A DNA stretch of 11,098 bases from Oscillospiraceae bacterium (GCA_015068055.1 SVLG01000063.1:1-11098), one strand, 5' to 3'; counted from the first letter of the stretch, positions 1 to 9,191 are shown. Notes: a model not told the origin generated them from the sequence alone. A program made the numbers and translations.

Positions 1-25
1 GATTTCCCCACACACTATTTGACTT

Positions 26-31
26 AGGAGG
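26..31 (+). promoter_or_regulatory. Ribosome binding site of rpmA
   Basis: AGGAGG is a full match to the anti-Shine-Dalgarno core, 11 nt before the rpmA ATG. Together with the in-frame TAA at 34-36 it fixes the start codon. The rest of bases 1-42 is leader or intergenic sequence from the upstream side; I cannot assign an upstream gene from so little. Confidence 0.85.
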
Positions 32-42
32 TGTAATCCAAT

Positions 43-303
43 ATGGCACATAAAAAAGGCATGGGCAGCACCCGTAACGGCCGTGACAGCGAGTCTAAGC
101 GTCTCGGGCCCAAGCGCGCCGACGGTCAGTTCGTTCTGGCCGGCAACATCCTTGTCAGACAGCGTGGGACGAAGATCCACCCCGGCACCAATGTCGGCAT
201 CGGTGGTGACGACACCCTGTTCGCCCTCGTGGACGGCACGGTGAAGTTCGAGCGCAAGGGCAAGGACCGCAAGATGGTCTCTGTCTACGAGATCGCACAG
301 TAA
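43..303 (+). CDS. rpmA: 50S ribosomal protein L27
   Basis: Ribosomal protein L27 is a component of the large subunit whose N-terminal tail reaches towards the peptidyl-transferase centre. The 86-residue product has the normal length and the family's hallmark start ([10 protein letters not shown], then [11 protein letters not shown]), followed by the basic QRGTKIHPG stretch and the GGDDTLFAL / GTVKFERKG core. The start is well fixed: AGGAGG lies at 26-31, 11 nt before the ATG, and an in-frame TAA at 34-36 rules out any longer N-terminus. That matters because most Firmicutes make L27 with a short N-terminal extension removed by the protease Prp; this gene cannot encode one. In Firmicutes the usual upstream neighbours are rplU and prp, which would lie outside the window. 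It is followed by a terminator-like hairpin and then obgE, the classical order. Confidence 0.97.
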   Translation: MAHKKGMGSTRNGRDSESKRLGPKRADGQFVLAGNILVRQRGTKIHPGTNVGIGGDDTLFALVDGTVKFERKGKDRKMVSVYEIAQ

Positions 304-313
304 TGATCGTTGT

Positions 314-1653
<1,340 letters not shown>

Positions 1654-1656
<3 letters not shown>

Positions 1657-1688
1657 TATAAAAGCCGCCACCAGCGGCTCTTATATTA
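1654..1688 (+). terminator. Hairpin overlapping the obgE stop codon
   Basis: The arms at 1654-1668 (TAATATAAAAGCCGC) and 1674-1688 (GCGGCTCTTATATTA) pair over 15 positions with a single mismatch, around the 5-nt loop CACCA. The GC core AGCCGC/GCGGCT is followed by CTTATATTAT, so it can act as an intrinsic terminator for obgE. The arm containing the stop codon is AT-rich and near-palindromic, so the structure could fold on either strand. The tail is not a clean T-run, so termination may be partial, leaving read-through into the next small gene. Confidence 0.65.
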
Positions 1689-1700
1689 TGTAAACTTATC

Positions 1701-1705
1701 GGAGG
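1701..1705 (+). promoter_or_regulatory. Ribosome binding site deciding a TTG start
   Basis: GGAGG lies 8 nt before the TTG at 1714 but only 2 nt before the in-frame TTG at 1708. Good spacing therefore favours TTG 1714 as the start of the small membrane protein gene. No ATG start is available near the site. Confidence 0.7.
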
Positions 1706-1713
1706 TTTTGTCT

Positions 1714-1920
1714 TTGAAAGAGAAAAAGCCCATTTCCATTCTTCTCCCCATCCTATACTGGACCTGTGCGGTGGTATGGAGCATCAATGTTGGCCTTCAC
1801 TTTTATTACGATACCTTTGATTTTGCCTCTTTCAGGGTAATACTGGACATCGCCTGCGCTCTGCTTTGGATCGCTGCGGCCATCATTCAGACCATTCGCT
1901 ACAAAAACCAGAGCAAATAA
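1714..1920 (+). CDS. Small two-helix membrane protein, unknown function
   Basis: I do not recognise this 68-residue protein. It begins with a short basic segment (KEKK), followed by two hydrophobic stretches: about residues 7-27 (ISILLPILYW...), rich in Trp and Tyr, and about residues 40-60 (FRVILDIACALLWIAAAII). It ends in a basic tail (RYKNQSK). Positive charge at both ends predicts both termini in the cytoplasm and a short acidic outer loop (YYDTFDFA). The probable start is TTG with a strong GGAGG 8 nt upstream; a rare start codon implies modest translation. It lies between the obgE hairpin and a strong shared terminator, so it is either read through from obgE or has a weak promoter I cannot identify. 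The strong ribosome binding site, clean length and hydrophobic pattern make it a likely real gene. Confidence 0.7.
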   Translation: MKEKKPISILLPILYWTCAVVWSINVGLHFYYDTFDFASFRVILDIACALLWIAAAIIQTIRYKNQSK

Positions 1921-1931
1921 TTATGTAAACT

Positions 1932-1959
1932 AAAAGCCTCTCCTTTCGGAGAGGCTTTT
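1932..1959. terminator. Bidirectional intrinsic terminator between convergent genes
   Basis: This is a perfect 12-bp stem: AAAAGCCTCTCC at 1932-1943, loop TTTC, and GGAGAGGCTTTT at 1948-1959. Both strands give a GC-rich core ending in a run of four T. It lies 11 nt after the small membrane protein stop (+) and 4 nt after the nadX stop (-), so it serves both transcripts. Confidence 0.92.
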
Positions 1960-1963
1960 CATC

Positions 1964-2722
1964 TTAGATAAAGCGGAAGGGAGAGGGATCACCCAGCAGG
2001 CGACGAAGACTGCCCACGGCGGAGACGGGGGTATAGGCGCCGGTGATGGAGCCGTTGGCCAAACTGGTGATCTGCAGCTCAAAGCGGACGCCGTCGCCCT
2101 CCACGTAGATGTGGTGGGAGTTGGTATCCACCGCCGGGTCGGAAATAATCTTGGACACGGTCTTGTCAAAGCCGATGCCGGCCAGAGCGATGGAGGCATG
2201 GACGTTCACGTTGCGGGGATAGAGGGCACAGGCTTCGCGGGTGGGTCCTTCATAGACCACGGTGCGCTCGGTATCCTCGCGGCCAAGACTCTGAGGACTC
2301 TTTTCCGTCTCAATCACTACACGCTTCAGGAGCGGACGGCTGTCGTAGATGCCGTCGATACCCAGAATGGCGCCGTGGGGCAGATAGACATGGTGACCGT
2401 ATTCCGCGCACCATTTCTCTACATTGGCCTGAAAGGCGGCATCCTGATAGGCCGTAACCGAGAACATCAGGAGGTCGGCATTCTTGAGGATCTGCTCCGC
2501 ATTTTCCTTGAGGACAGACGCGGTGGCGCACTCTATCACAAGATCGGTTTCGGCCAGCAGGGCAGCATCAGGCTCTTTGATCACAGCGATACCGGGAACC
2601 TTTTCCGGGTCAAGAAAAGGATCCTGAATGAAACTCACGCTGCACTCTTCACGGGTATTGAGATAGCTGAGCATCTTCTGTCCGATTTTTCCGCAGCCGA
2701 GAAACGCGATTTTTTTATACAT
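1964..2722 (-). CDS. nadX: L-aspartate dehydrogenase NadX-like (DUF108 family)
   Basis: This is probably the NAD(P)-dependent L-aspartate dehydrogenase, which oxidises aspartate to iminoaspartate. The product feeds quinolinate/NAD synthesis with NadA, or hydrolyses to oxaloacetate. The 252-residue length is normal for the family. Visible features are an N-terminal Rossmann nucleotide-binding motif GCGKIG (9-14), the substrate-site segment HGAILGIDGI (116-125) that parallels the family's SGAxxGxD, NVNVHASIALAG (171-182), and DPAVDTNSHHI (195-205). In the last, His203 sits at the N-x-H position of the proposed catalytic histidine. The ATG at 2722 has GGAGG 7 nt upstream. No nadA or nadC is nearby, so its role in NAD synthesis as opposed to aspartate catabolism cannot be told from context. 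The family assignment is firm; the exact substrate is inferred. Confidence 0.85.
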   Translation of the reverse strand: MYKKIAFLGCGKIGQKMLSYLNTREECSVSFIQDPFLDPEKVPGIAVIKEPDAALLAETDLVIECATASVLKENAEQILKNADLLMFSVTAYQDAAFQANVEKWCAEYGHHVYLPHGAILGIDGIYDSRPLLKRVVIETEKSPQSLGREDTERTVVYEGPTREACALYPRNVNVHASIALAGIGFDKTVSKIISDPAVDTNSHHIYVEGDGVRFELQITSLANGSITGAYTPVSAVGSLRRLLGDPSPFRFI

Positions 2723-2751
2723 AAGGCATCCTCCTTCGTAGTGGTGTATTC

Positions 2752-2781
2752 AATATAACCCCGGAATAAGCCAAAACGCAA
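2752..2781 (-). promoter_or_regulatory. Possible weak promoter for nadX
   Basis: Read on the minus strand, TTGCGT (2781-2776) and TATATT (2757-2752) are separated by 18 bp, about 30 nt upstream of the nadX start. Each box has mismatches to TTGACA/TATAAT. The 90-nt gap (2723-2812) is distinctly AT-rich compared with the genes on either side, as expected for a promoter region. No convincing terminator for the upstream LRR gene lies in this gap, so read-through is also possible. Confidence 0.4.
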
Positions 2782-2812
2782 CATCAAAAAATGAATAATC
2801 TTATAAATAAAA

Positions 2813-3904
2813 TCAATACATATAATAGGCACCCAAAGCGTCCCGCATCTCAAAGTATGCATCGTGCTGACGCCATCCGCCATGGGTGGAGTTGCCGGAT
2901 ATGCCCACCACCTTCTCCGTATTGGGCAGGATGCTCAAAAGCCAATAGTAGTCATCATAGCTGACGGACGGGCTCAGATACCAGAGCCGCTCCAGATCCA
3001 CCATCTGTTCCAGCAGGTATTCATCCTGTACATCATTATAGCAGATATTCAGATGCCGCAGCGAAGGACACTCCAACAGGGGCGCGATCTCCGTGAATTT
3101 GCAGCCGAACAGCTCCAGGTACCACAGCTCCTGCAAGCCCGCCAGCGGTGTAAGGTCATCCACATAGGTATCCGCCATAATAAGGTAGCGCAGCTTGGGC
3201 ATGTGGCTCACAAACTCACAGTTGGAGAAATACATATGCCCCAGATCCAGCGCCACCATGTCTTCACAGTACTTTAAAACCTCCACACCTTCATTGTCAA
3301 GAGGACAGTACTTGGTGCGATCCCCCTGGAAAATGGTGCCGATGAAGCTGGTCTCATCGGTGCGCAGATAGTAGCTGTGGCCAAAATAGACCGTCCAGAC
3401 AAAGCGCACATTCTCATGGCGCTTGTTGAGGGCATCCATATCCTCGTTGCTGATGCCGCAGTCGCTCATAATGACCTTTTCCAGTTTCGGCAGCAGGGGC
3501 AACAGAGCCTCCAGCTCCGCGGCATTCTCAAGGGCCGTGCCGGAAAAGTCCAGTTCCATAACATCGGTATCAAACGTCTGCCCATACAGAGAGATCTCCG
3601 CATGGATCATGGTCTCCGGAAAGGCTTCCCGCAGCTGCAGAAGCGTTTCATTATCATAGCCACAGCCGCTGACATCCAGCGAAGAAAGCCGGGTGAACTG
3701 TGGGGCCGCATTCAGGAGTTCCTCTGCCGAAATTTCCTCGGCAGCATACGCCTCCACATCAGCGGAAACCGACTCACCGCCAAGCTCGATAAACTGCGGG
3801 ACTTCCTCCACTTCTTCAACAATCACCGGCTCCACCGGTACCTGTTCTTCCGCGCAGCCGGCCAAAAGCAGAAGCGCCGCGCAAAGCAAAGCAAGTTTTT
3901 TCAT
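2813..3904 (-). CDS. Leucine-rich-repeat lipoprotein
   Basis: This is a surface or membrane-anchored lipoprotein of 363 residues, with no enzyme signature. The signal peptide MKKLALLCAALLLLAGC has a lipobox LAGC with Cys17 as the lipidated residue. An acidic, proline-containing linker follows (about 18-45), then two irregular leucine-rich-repeat blocks. The first covers about 74-150 (LSSLDVSGCG, VMELDFSGTAL, LEKVIMSDCGI). The second covers about 214-330 (MVALDLGHM, LRYLIMADTYV, LWYLELFGC, LRHLNICYN). A non-repeat segment at about 167-200, rich in aromatic residues (VWTVYFGHSYYLRTDE), lies between the blocks. LRR folds generally bind proteins; the ligand here is unknown. The ATG at 3904 is chosen because GGTGAGG lies 6 nt upstream and the signal peptide begins there; a longer reading would add nine residues before it. 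The start is 8 nt after the DUF1015 stop, so the two are surely co-transcribed. Confidence 0.85.
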   Translation of the reverse strand: MKKLALLCAALLLLAGCAEEQVPVEPVIVEEVEEVPQFIELGGESVSADVEAYAAEEISAEELLNAAPQFTRLSSLDVSGCGYDNETLLQLREAFPETMIHAEISLYGQTFDTDVMELDFSGTALENAAELEALLPLLPKLEKVIMSDCGISNEDMDALNKRHENVRFVWTVYFGHSYYLRTDETSFIGTIFQGDRTKYCPLDNEGVEVLKYCEDMVALDLGHMYFSNCEFVSHMPKLRYLIMADTYVDDLTPLAGLQELWYLELFGCKFTEIAPLLECPSLRHLNICYNDVQDEYLLEQMVDLERLWYLSPSVSYDDYYWLLSILPNTEKVVGISGNSTHGGWRQHDAYFEMRDALGAYYMY

Positions 3905-3912
3905 AATACGCC

Positions 3913-5139
3913 TCACCGAATCTTCCGGCACTCAAGATAGAAACGCTTATCCCGGGCGTGACCGATGGAAAAGCTCTTGCGGGGGAAGGGGCCGCTGCGC
4001 TCCACCGAGGTGAAAAGCTCCGTCTTGTCCATGGCAGGCAGCACCATGGCGCAGCAGCCCTTCTCGCGGCCCATGGCAGCCACGGTATCATCTCCGTGTA
4101 TATAGTCGATACGGCCGCTGTGACGCTTGAGATAGTCCAGCGCAAAGCGCTCGGCAGCGCCGATGGTTTCGCCAATGGTAAGGCCGCATACTACGACCTC
4201 ACGCTCTCCCTCCGCGGTGATGCAGCGGATATGATGCGCCTCGCCCTCCCGGGAAACGCCGGCGAAGAAGCTCTCCGCCTCGTCCAGAAAGGCTTCCGTA
4301 TCCGTATCCAGCAGAAGCCGGTGGATGGGCTCAAAGTCAATGGCCGCTTCATGAATGTTGTTGAGCTCCACCAACGCATAGCGGGCCGGGTGCTTTTCCC
4401 GCTCCGCCTCGCTGAGACTCTCGCGGATATCCAGCCAGCAAAGCCGGGCCGTGGCCAGAGAGTGGTTACCATCACCCATGGCCATGGCCATGTCGGCATC
4501 CCCGGTCAGGCTGCGGATGGCAGCGCTGACCGCCTCAGCCTCGTCGCCGCAGACACGCCAGCCGGTGATGTGGCCGCTTCCCTGCATCAGATCAAAGTCA
4601 TAGACCTTTTCAAGTCCGCCCTTACGCGCCTCCAGAGTGCCCAGCACGCGGTCCTCCGCATCGTTCATAAGTACCATGGCGTGGGGCATTTCCAAAACGG
4701 CGCCCTTGCGAACCTTCACCCGGGGAGGCAGGCGCTCGGCCACGGTGTCCTCGGTGGAACGGATGGCAGCATGGGAGCCGGGGGTAAAGTCATACTGTTC
4801 CAGATCCACTGCGCCGACAAGGCCCCGGCGGAGGCGACCGTCGCTCTGCTGCCGCTCCAGATAAATAAAAGAGTCCTCCAGCACCCGGAACACATTCTCC
4901 CGCAGGCATCGTTCCATTTCAGCGTTGATGCGCGTTTCCGCCCCCTCAGCCCGCTCCGTTTCCAGCCAGGCCTCCGGCAGCATAAGACGAAGGGCAGAGT
5001 CCGCCTCACCAACCAACCGCTCACACTCGGCCCAGTACCCGGGCTCGGAGGTAAACTGGTCGCAGGCGATAACCGCCCACTTGCTCATATCCCCTGCGGC
5101 GGGGATCAGAATATCCGCAGTATTGAAAAGTTCCATCAT
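3913..5139 (-). CDS. DUF1015 family protein
   Basis: This is a cytoplasmic protein of 408 residues matching the DUF1015 (COG4198-type) family of the form common in Clostridia. Its function is not established, and I do not assign one. Recognisable family segments are the N-terminal ADILIPAAGDMSKWAVIACD, the RSTEDTVAERLPPR block (127-140), GDGNHSLATA (222-231), corresponding to the family's DGHHR/DGNHS motif, HGDD (348-351), and the C-terminal FPRKSFSIG...KRFYLECRKI. No signal peptide or membrane segment is seen. Its ATG overlaps the stop codon of the upstream binding-protein gene (ATGA, 5139-5136), so translation is coupled; a second in-frame ATG at 5136 is an alternative start, and AAGGA lies just upstream. 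Sharing an operon with a binding protein suggests a metabolic role tied to the imported ligand, but this is inference only. Confidence 0.85.
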   Translation of the reverse strand: MMELFNTADILIPAAGDMSKWAVIACDQFTSEPGYWAECERLVGEADSALRLMLPEAWLETERAEGAETRINAEMERCLRENVFRVLEDSFIYLERQQSDGRLRRGLVGAVDLEQYDFTPGSHAAIRSTEDTVAERLPPRVKVRKGAVLEMPHAMVLMNDAEDRVLGTLEARKGGLEKVYDFDLMQGSGHITGWRVCGDEAEAVSAAIRSLTGDADMAMAMGDGNHSLATARLCWLDIRESLSEAEREKHPARYALVELNNIHEAAIDFEPIHRLLLDTDTEAFLDEAESFFAGVSREGEAHHIRCITAEGEREVVVCGLTIGETIGAAERFALDYLKRHSGRIDYIHGDDTVAAMGREKGCCAMVLPAMDKTELFTSVERSGPFPRKSFSIGHARDKRFYLECRKIR

Positions 5140-6365
5140 TTCTGTCCTTCTTCCGTTACGGGCTGAGCCACCTGGCGGAAAAGCTGCGCCTTCTCAAAAC
5201 GCAGATTTCCGTAGAAGGTGTCCGCATTCATCATATAAAGCTCGGTTTTGGCTGCATCGCCCATCTGATCAAAGGCGATATGTCCGGTGACGCCGTCATA
5301 GCTGACATCCCCGATGACCTTGGAAACCTCCGCAGGATCCGTAGAGGAGGCAAGCTCGATGGCGCTGACGGCCACCATATAGGCGTCGTAGGCAAGGGCC
5401 GAAGCGGAATTCACCGCATCGGTGCCGCCGTTGGCCTCCAGCCGGCGGGGATCCGCCCGGAGCCAGTCCTGGAAGCCCTGGACAAAGGCCTTGCATTCTT
5501 CGTTGCGCTCCACGGCAAAGGGAGTGGCGCAGGAGACATACATATAGGTTTCCAGCGGGGCCGCGCCAATTTCGTCGGTATCCCAGTTGTCATCACCCAG
5601 AATGCTGAACTTTACATTGGCCGCCGCACATTCCTGAATGAGCTGCACGCCCTTGTGAACGGGAATGGGTGCAAAGAGAATGTCGGCATTGCTGTTGGTA
5701 CAGCCGAGGATATAGTCGGCAAAGTTATTGAGGTTCGTCGTGTAAATGTTGTACTCCACCTCGGTAACGCTGGTGATAACCTTGCCGCCGAGGGCCTTAA
5801 ACTCGTCGATAAAGGCCTGACAGAGCAGCTTATCGTAGTCTCTGTCCGATTGGGCCAGACAGTATGCATTCCGGGCACCGTATTCCCAGGCATACTGGGC
5901 CAGCATCCTCCCCTGCCACTGGTCCAGATAGCAGACACGGTAGTAGTTGGGATGGTTGGAGGTAACGTTGGGGTCGGTGCAGGTGATGCCGATGACGCTG
6001 ATGCCGGCATCCTCAAAGTTGCTGGCGGCCACGTTGCAGCAGGTGGAGTCATAGCAGCCCAGCGCAACGGCCACGTTCTCCTCCGCCAGTTCCCGGGCCA
6101 CATAAACGCTCTCCACCACGGAGGACTGGTTGTCCTTCACGAGCAGCTGCACCGTATGGGCCTCACCGTTGATGATAGCACTGGGGCGCACCGTACGGGC
6201 ATACTCCACGCCAAGGCGCTCATAATTGCCGTAAAGGGCATCCTCACCGGTGATGGGCTCAAAGAGGCCGATCTTGACAAATTTATCCTCCACCTCGCCG
6301 CGGCCACAGCCGCCAAGGGCGCACAGCAGCGCCAGACACAGGAGAAGGCAACATACTTTTTTCAT
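5136..6365 (-). CDS. Second HAAT/Leu-Ile-Val-type ABC substrate-binding lipoprotein
   Basis: This is an extracytoplasmic solute-binding protein of the type I periplasmic-binding fold (LivJ/LivK-like), anchored by lipid. The signal peptide MKKVCCLLLCLALLCALGGC has Cys20 in a LGGC lipobox. The mature part starts with KIGLFEPITGEDALYG, typical of the family, and continues with GITCTDPNVT (126-135), YYRVCYLDQWQG and a C-terminal YDGVTGHIAF. Total length is 409 residues. It is clearly paralogous to the partial LivK at the right end of the window (shared TCTxPNVT, DxxQG, GG(N/T)D and YDAY segments), but it differs in the ligand-contact loop near residues 104-110 and has many more cysteines. It has its own promoter right after the livF terminator and no permease gene of its own, so it probably delivers ligand to the upstream LivHMGF complex. 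GGAGG sits 8 nt before the ATG. The exact ligand cannot be read from sequence. Confidence 0.9.
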   Translation of the reverse strand: MKKVCCLLLCLALLCALGGCGRGEVEDKFVKIGLFEPITGEDALYGNYERLGVEYARTVRPSAIINGEAHTVQLLVKDNQSSVVESVYVARELAEENVAVALGCYDSTCCNVAASNFEDAGISVIGITCTDPNVTSNHPNYYRVCYLDQWQGRMLAQYAWEYGARNAYCLAQSDRDYDKLLCQAFIDEFKALGGKVITSVTEVEYNIYTTNLNNFADYILGCTNSNADILFAPIPVHKGVQLIQECAAANVKFSILGDDNWDTDEIGAAPLETYMYVSCATPFAVERNEECKAFVQGFQDWLRADPRRLEANGGTDAVNSASALAYDAYMVAVSAIELASSTDPAEVSKVIGDVSYDGVTGHIAFDQMGDAAKTELYMMNADTFYGNLRFEKAQLFRQVAQPVTEEGQK

Positions 6366-6406
6366 GTAACGATCCTCCGGGACGGGTTTTCATTCAGTAA
6401 CAAGGT

Positions 6407-6435
6407 ATTATACGCCATTCCTGCCGATTTGGCAA
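6407..6435 (-). promoter_or_regulatory. SigA-type promoter of the second binding-protein operon
   Basis: On the minus strand, TTGCCA (6435-6430) and a perfect TATAAT (6412-6407) are separated by exactly 17 bp. Transcription would begin about 35 nt before the ATG at 6365. The -35 box lies 2 nt beyond the T-run of the livF terminator, so this operon starts immediately where the previous one ends. I see no operator repeat around it. Confidence 0.85.
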
Positions 6436-6437
6436 GG

Positions 6438-6465
6438 AAAAAGCCGGAGGCGGAAGCCCCCGGCT
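6438..6465 (-). terminator. Intrinsic terminator after livF
   Basis: Read on the minus strand, AGCCGGGGGC (6465-6456), loop TTCC, and GCCTCCGGCT (6451-6442) form a 10-bp stem with one G-T wobble. The stem runs directly into five T (6442-6438). It starts 10 nt after the livF stop codon and ends the liv transcript ahead of the next promoter. Confidence 0.9.
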
Positions 6466-6475
6466 CTTTGTCTCA

Positions 6476-7182
6476 TTAAGTACCCAGATACGCGGCCTTG
6501 ACGGCCTCGTCCCGGAGGAGTTCCTCGCCGCTGCCGGAGAGGGTGATGCGCCCGGTCTCCATGACATAGGCGCTGTGGGCTACCTGCAGGGCCATGTTGG
6601 CGTTCTGCTCGATGAGCAGGATAGTAACACCCTGACGGTTGATCTCCTTGATGATGTCAAAGATACCCTTAACGATGATGGGGGCAAGACCCAGAGAAGG
6701 CTCGTCCATCATCAGAAGCTTGGGCCGGCTCATCAGTGCCCGGCCCACGGCCAGCATCTGCTGCTCACCGCCGGAGAGGGTGCCGCCCAGCTGCCAGGAG
6801 CGCTCCTTCAGCCGGGGGAAGAGCTCGTAGACCCACTCCAGGTCCGAGCGGATGTCGTCGCTGCGGGTATAGGCGCCCACCTTCAGGTTCTCCAGAACGG
6901 TCATGTCCGGGAAAATGCGGCGGCCTTCGGGAACGAGGGTGATGCCCTTTTTCACGGTGGCGGTGGGATCGCGGCCGGTGATATCGTCGCCCCGGAAGTT
7001 GATGGAGCCGCTGACGGGCTTTACCAGACCGGCGATGGTGCGGAGAGTGGAGCTCTTGCCGGCGCCGTTGGCGCCGATGAGCGTAACGATCTCGCCCTCG
7101 TTGACATCGAAGGAGATCTTCTTCACGGCCTCGATGCCGCCGTAGTTGACCTGAAGGTCACGAATGCTCAGAATCGTATTGT

Positions 7183-7186
<4 letters not shown>
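6476..7186 (-). CDS. livF: Branched-chain amino acid ABC transporter ATPase LivF
   Basis: This is one of the two cytoplasmic ATPases that power the Liv (HAAT) importer. It has 236 residues, the usual LivF length. Visible motifs are Walker A GANGAGKS (38-45), the Q-loop region VPEGRRIFPDMTVLENL (85-101), ABC signature LSGGE (137-141), Walker B LLMMDE (157-162) followed by PSLGLAP, and the LivF-typical IEQN, where Gln194 stands at the H-loop position. The EGRR and PSLGLAP features separate it from LivG. Its ATG overlaps the livG stop (ATGA, 7186-7183), so it depends on coupled translation; the site before it (GGGGTGACGGAAG) is only a fair ribosome binding site. It is the last gene of the liv transcript, followed by a strong terminator. 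Confidence 0.96.
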
Positions 7187-8020
<834 letters not shown>

Positions 8021-8028
<8 letters not shown>

Positions 8029-9178
8029 TGCTCTCGCCTCCCTCCGTGGTTTCCGCAGTCTTTTTGTTTTTGCCGTTGACGATACGGTCAGCAAGCTTTT
8101 TGAAGCTCAGCTCCCGGTCGCCCATGATGCCTTTGGAGAAGAAGAGCACGACCACCATGATGATCACGCTGATCACGGCCATACGGAAGCCGTTCTTGAA
8201 GAGACCGGGGGCAGAGATGCCCAGGAACTTGCCGGCGTCGAGACCGCGCAGCAGCCACTCGAGACTGGTGATGTAGAGGAAGCTGGTCAGCACCGAGCCG
8301 GTGATGGAGCCGATGCCGCCGATGACCACGATGAGGAGGATCTCATAGGTCATGGTGCTCTTGAAGGAGAGAGCCTGCAGGGTGCCCATGTACATGGCCA
8401 GCAGACCGCCGCCCATGCCGGCGAAGAAGGAGCTGATGATGAAGGCCATGCGCTTATGCTTGGCAAGGTTGATGCCCATGGCCTCGGCGGCGATCTCGTC
8501 GTCACGGATGGCCTTGAAGGCCCGGCCGTAGGAGGAGTTCACCAGCAGCACGATCACCGCAATGAAGGCGCCGATGAGGATGATGTAGGCGGTGGCATTT
8601 TCAAAGTCGGGGTAGCTCTTGAGGAGGTTGGAGCCGTTGGTCAGGGGGCCCAGGTTCTTCCATTGGAAGAAGGCACGGAGGATCTCCGCAAAGCCCAGCG
8701 TGGCAATGGCCAGATAGTCGCTCTTGAGCCGGAGGACGGGCAGACCGATGAGGTAGGCAAACACGGCCGCCAGCAGGCCGCCCAGCAGCAGCGCCACCAG
8801 AATGCCCACGGTGGTGCCGATGTTTTCGCCCAGGAAGCCCGCAAAGAACTCGGGGATGGAGAACTGCACCAGACCGCCGTCGTAATACTGATACACGGTG
8901 GGGCGCTTGTCCATGGGGATGCTGAGGATGGCGTAGGTGTAGGCGCCCAACAGCATGAAGCCCGCCTGACCCAGGGAAAAGAGACCGGTAAAGCCGTTGA
9001 GCAGGTTCATGGAAACGGCCACCAGAGAGTAAACCGCCGCCTTCTTGACGACCTTGATGGCGATGTGGTAGCTGGGCAGAGCCGCATCCAGCACGGAGAC
9101 CGCCGCCAGCAGGAGGATGAGAGCGCAGGCCGCCAGAAGGGTTTCGGTACGCTTCGTGTCTTTTCTGAGATTGTTCAT
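8021..9178 (-). CDS. livM: Branched-chain amino acid ABC transporter permease LivM
   Basis: This is the second membrane subunit of the Liv importer, with 385 residues from ATG 9178. After a charged N-terminus (MNNLRKDTKRTE) there are about eight or nine hydrophobic segments. Family segments include LNGFTGLFSLGQAGFMLLGAY, RLKSDYLAIATLGFAEILR (from about residue 150), the cytoplasmic coupling loop GRAFKAIRDDEIAAEAMGIN and the late IGGIGSITGSVL. A polar, lysine- and glutamate-rich tail of about 30 residues ends the protein. GGAGGG, overlapping the livH stop codon region, sits 7 nt before the chosen ATG; starting 14 residues earlier would add a non-family extension. The gene begins 13 nt after the livH stop. 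Confidence 0.95.
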
Positions 9179-9191
9179 CCGATGACCCTCC

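Noticed and set aside
1..42. End of an upstream gene (prp or rplU)
   Set aside because: Stops occur in two frames (20-22 and 25-27), but fewer than ten codons are visible, too few to identify a gene.
2723..2812. Terminator for the LRR lipoprotein gene in the AT-rich gap
   Set aside because: No stem of useful length with a following T-run could be found; only short AT-rich near-palindromes are present.
3958..5166. A 402-codon plus-strand frame opposite the DUF1015 gene
   Set aside because: The DUF1015 gene on the minus strand has family motifs, a coupled start and operon context. The opposite frame has none and is a codon-bias artefact.
5280..6479. A 399-codon plus-strand frame opposite the second binding-protein gene
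   Set aside because: It runs across the promoter and terminator of the minus-strand genes and has no recognisable domain; the minus-strand lipoprotein is certain.
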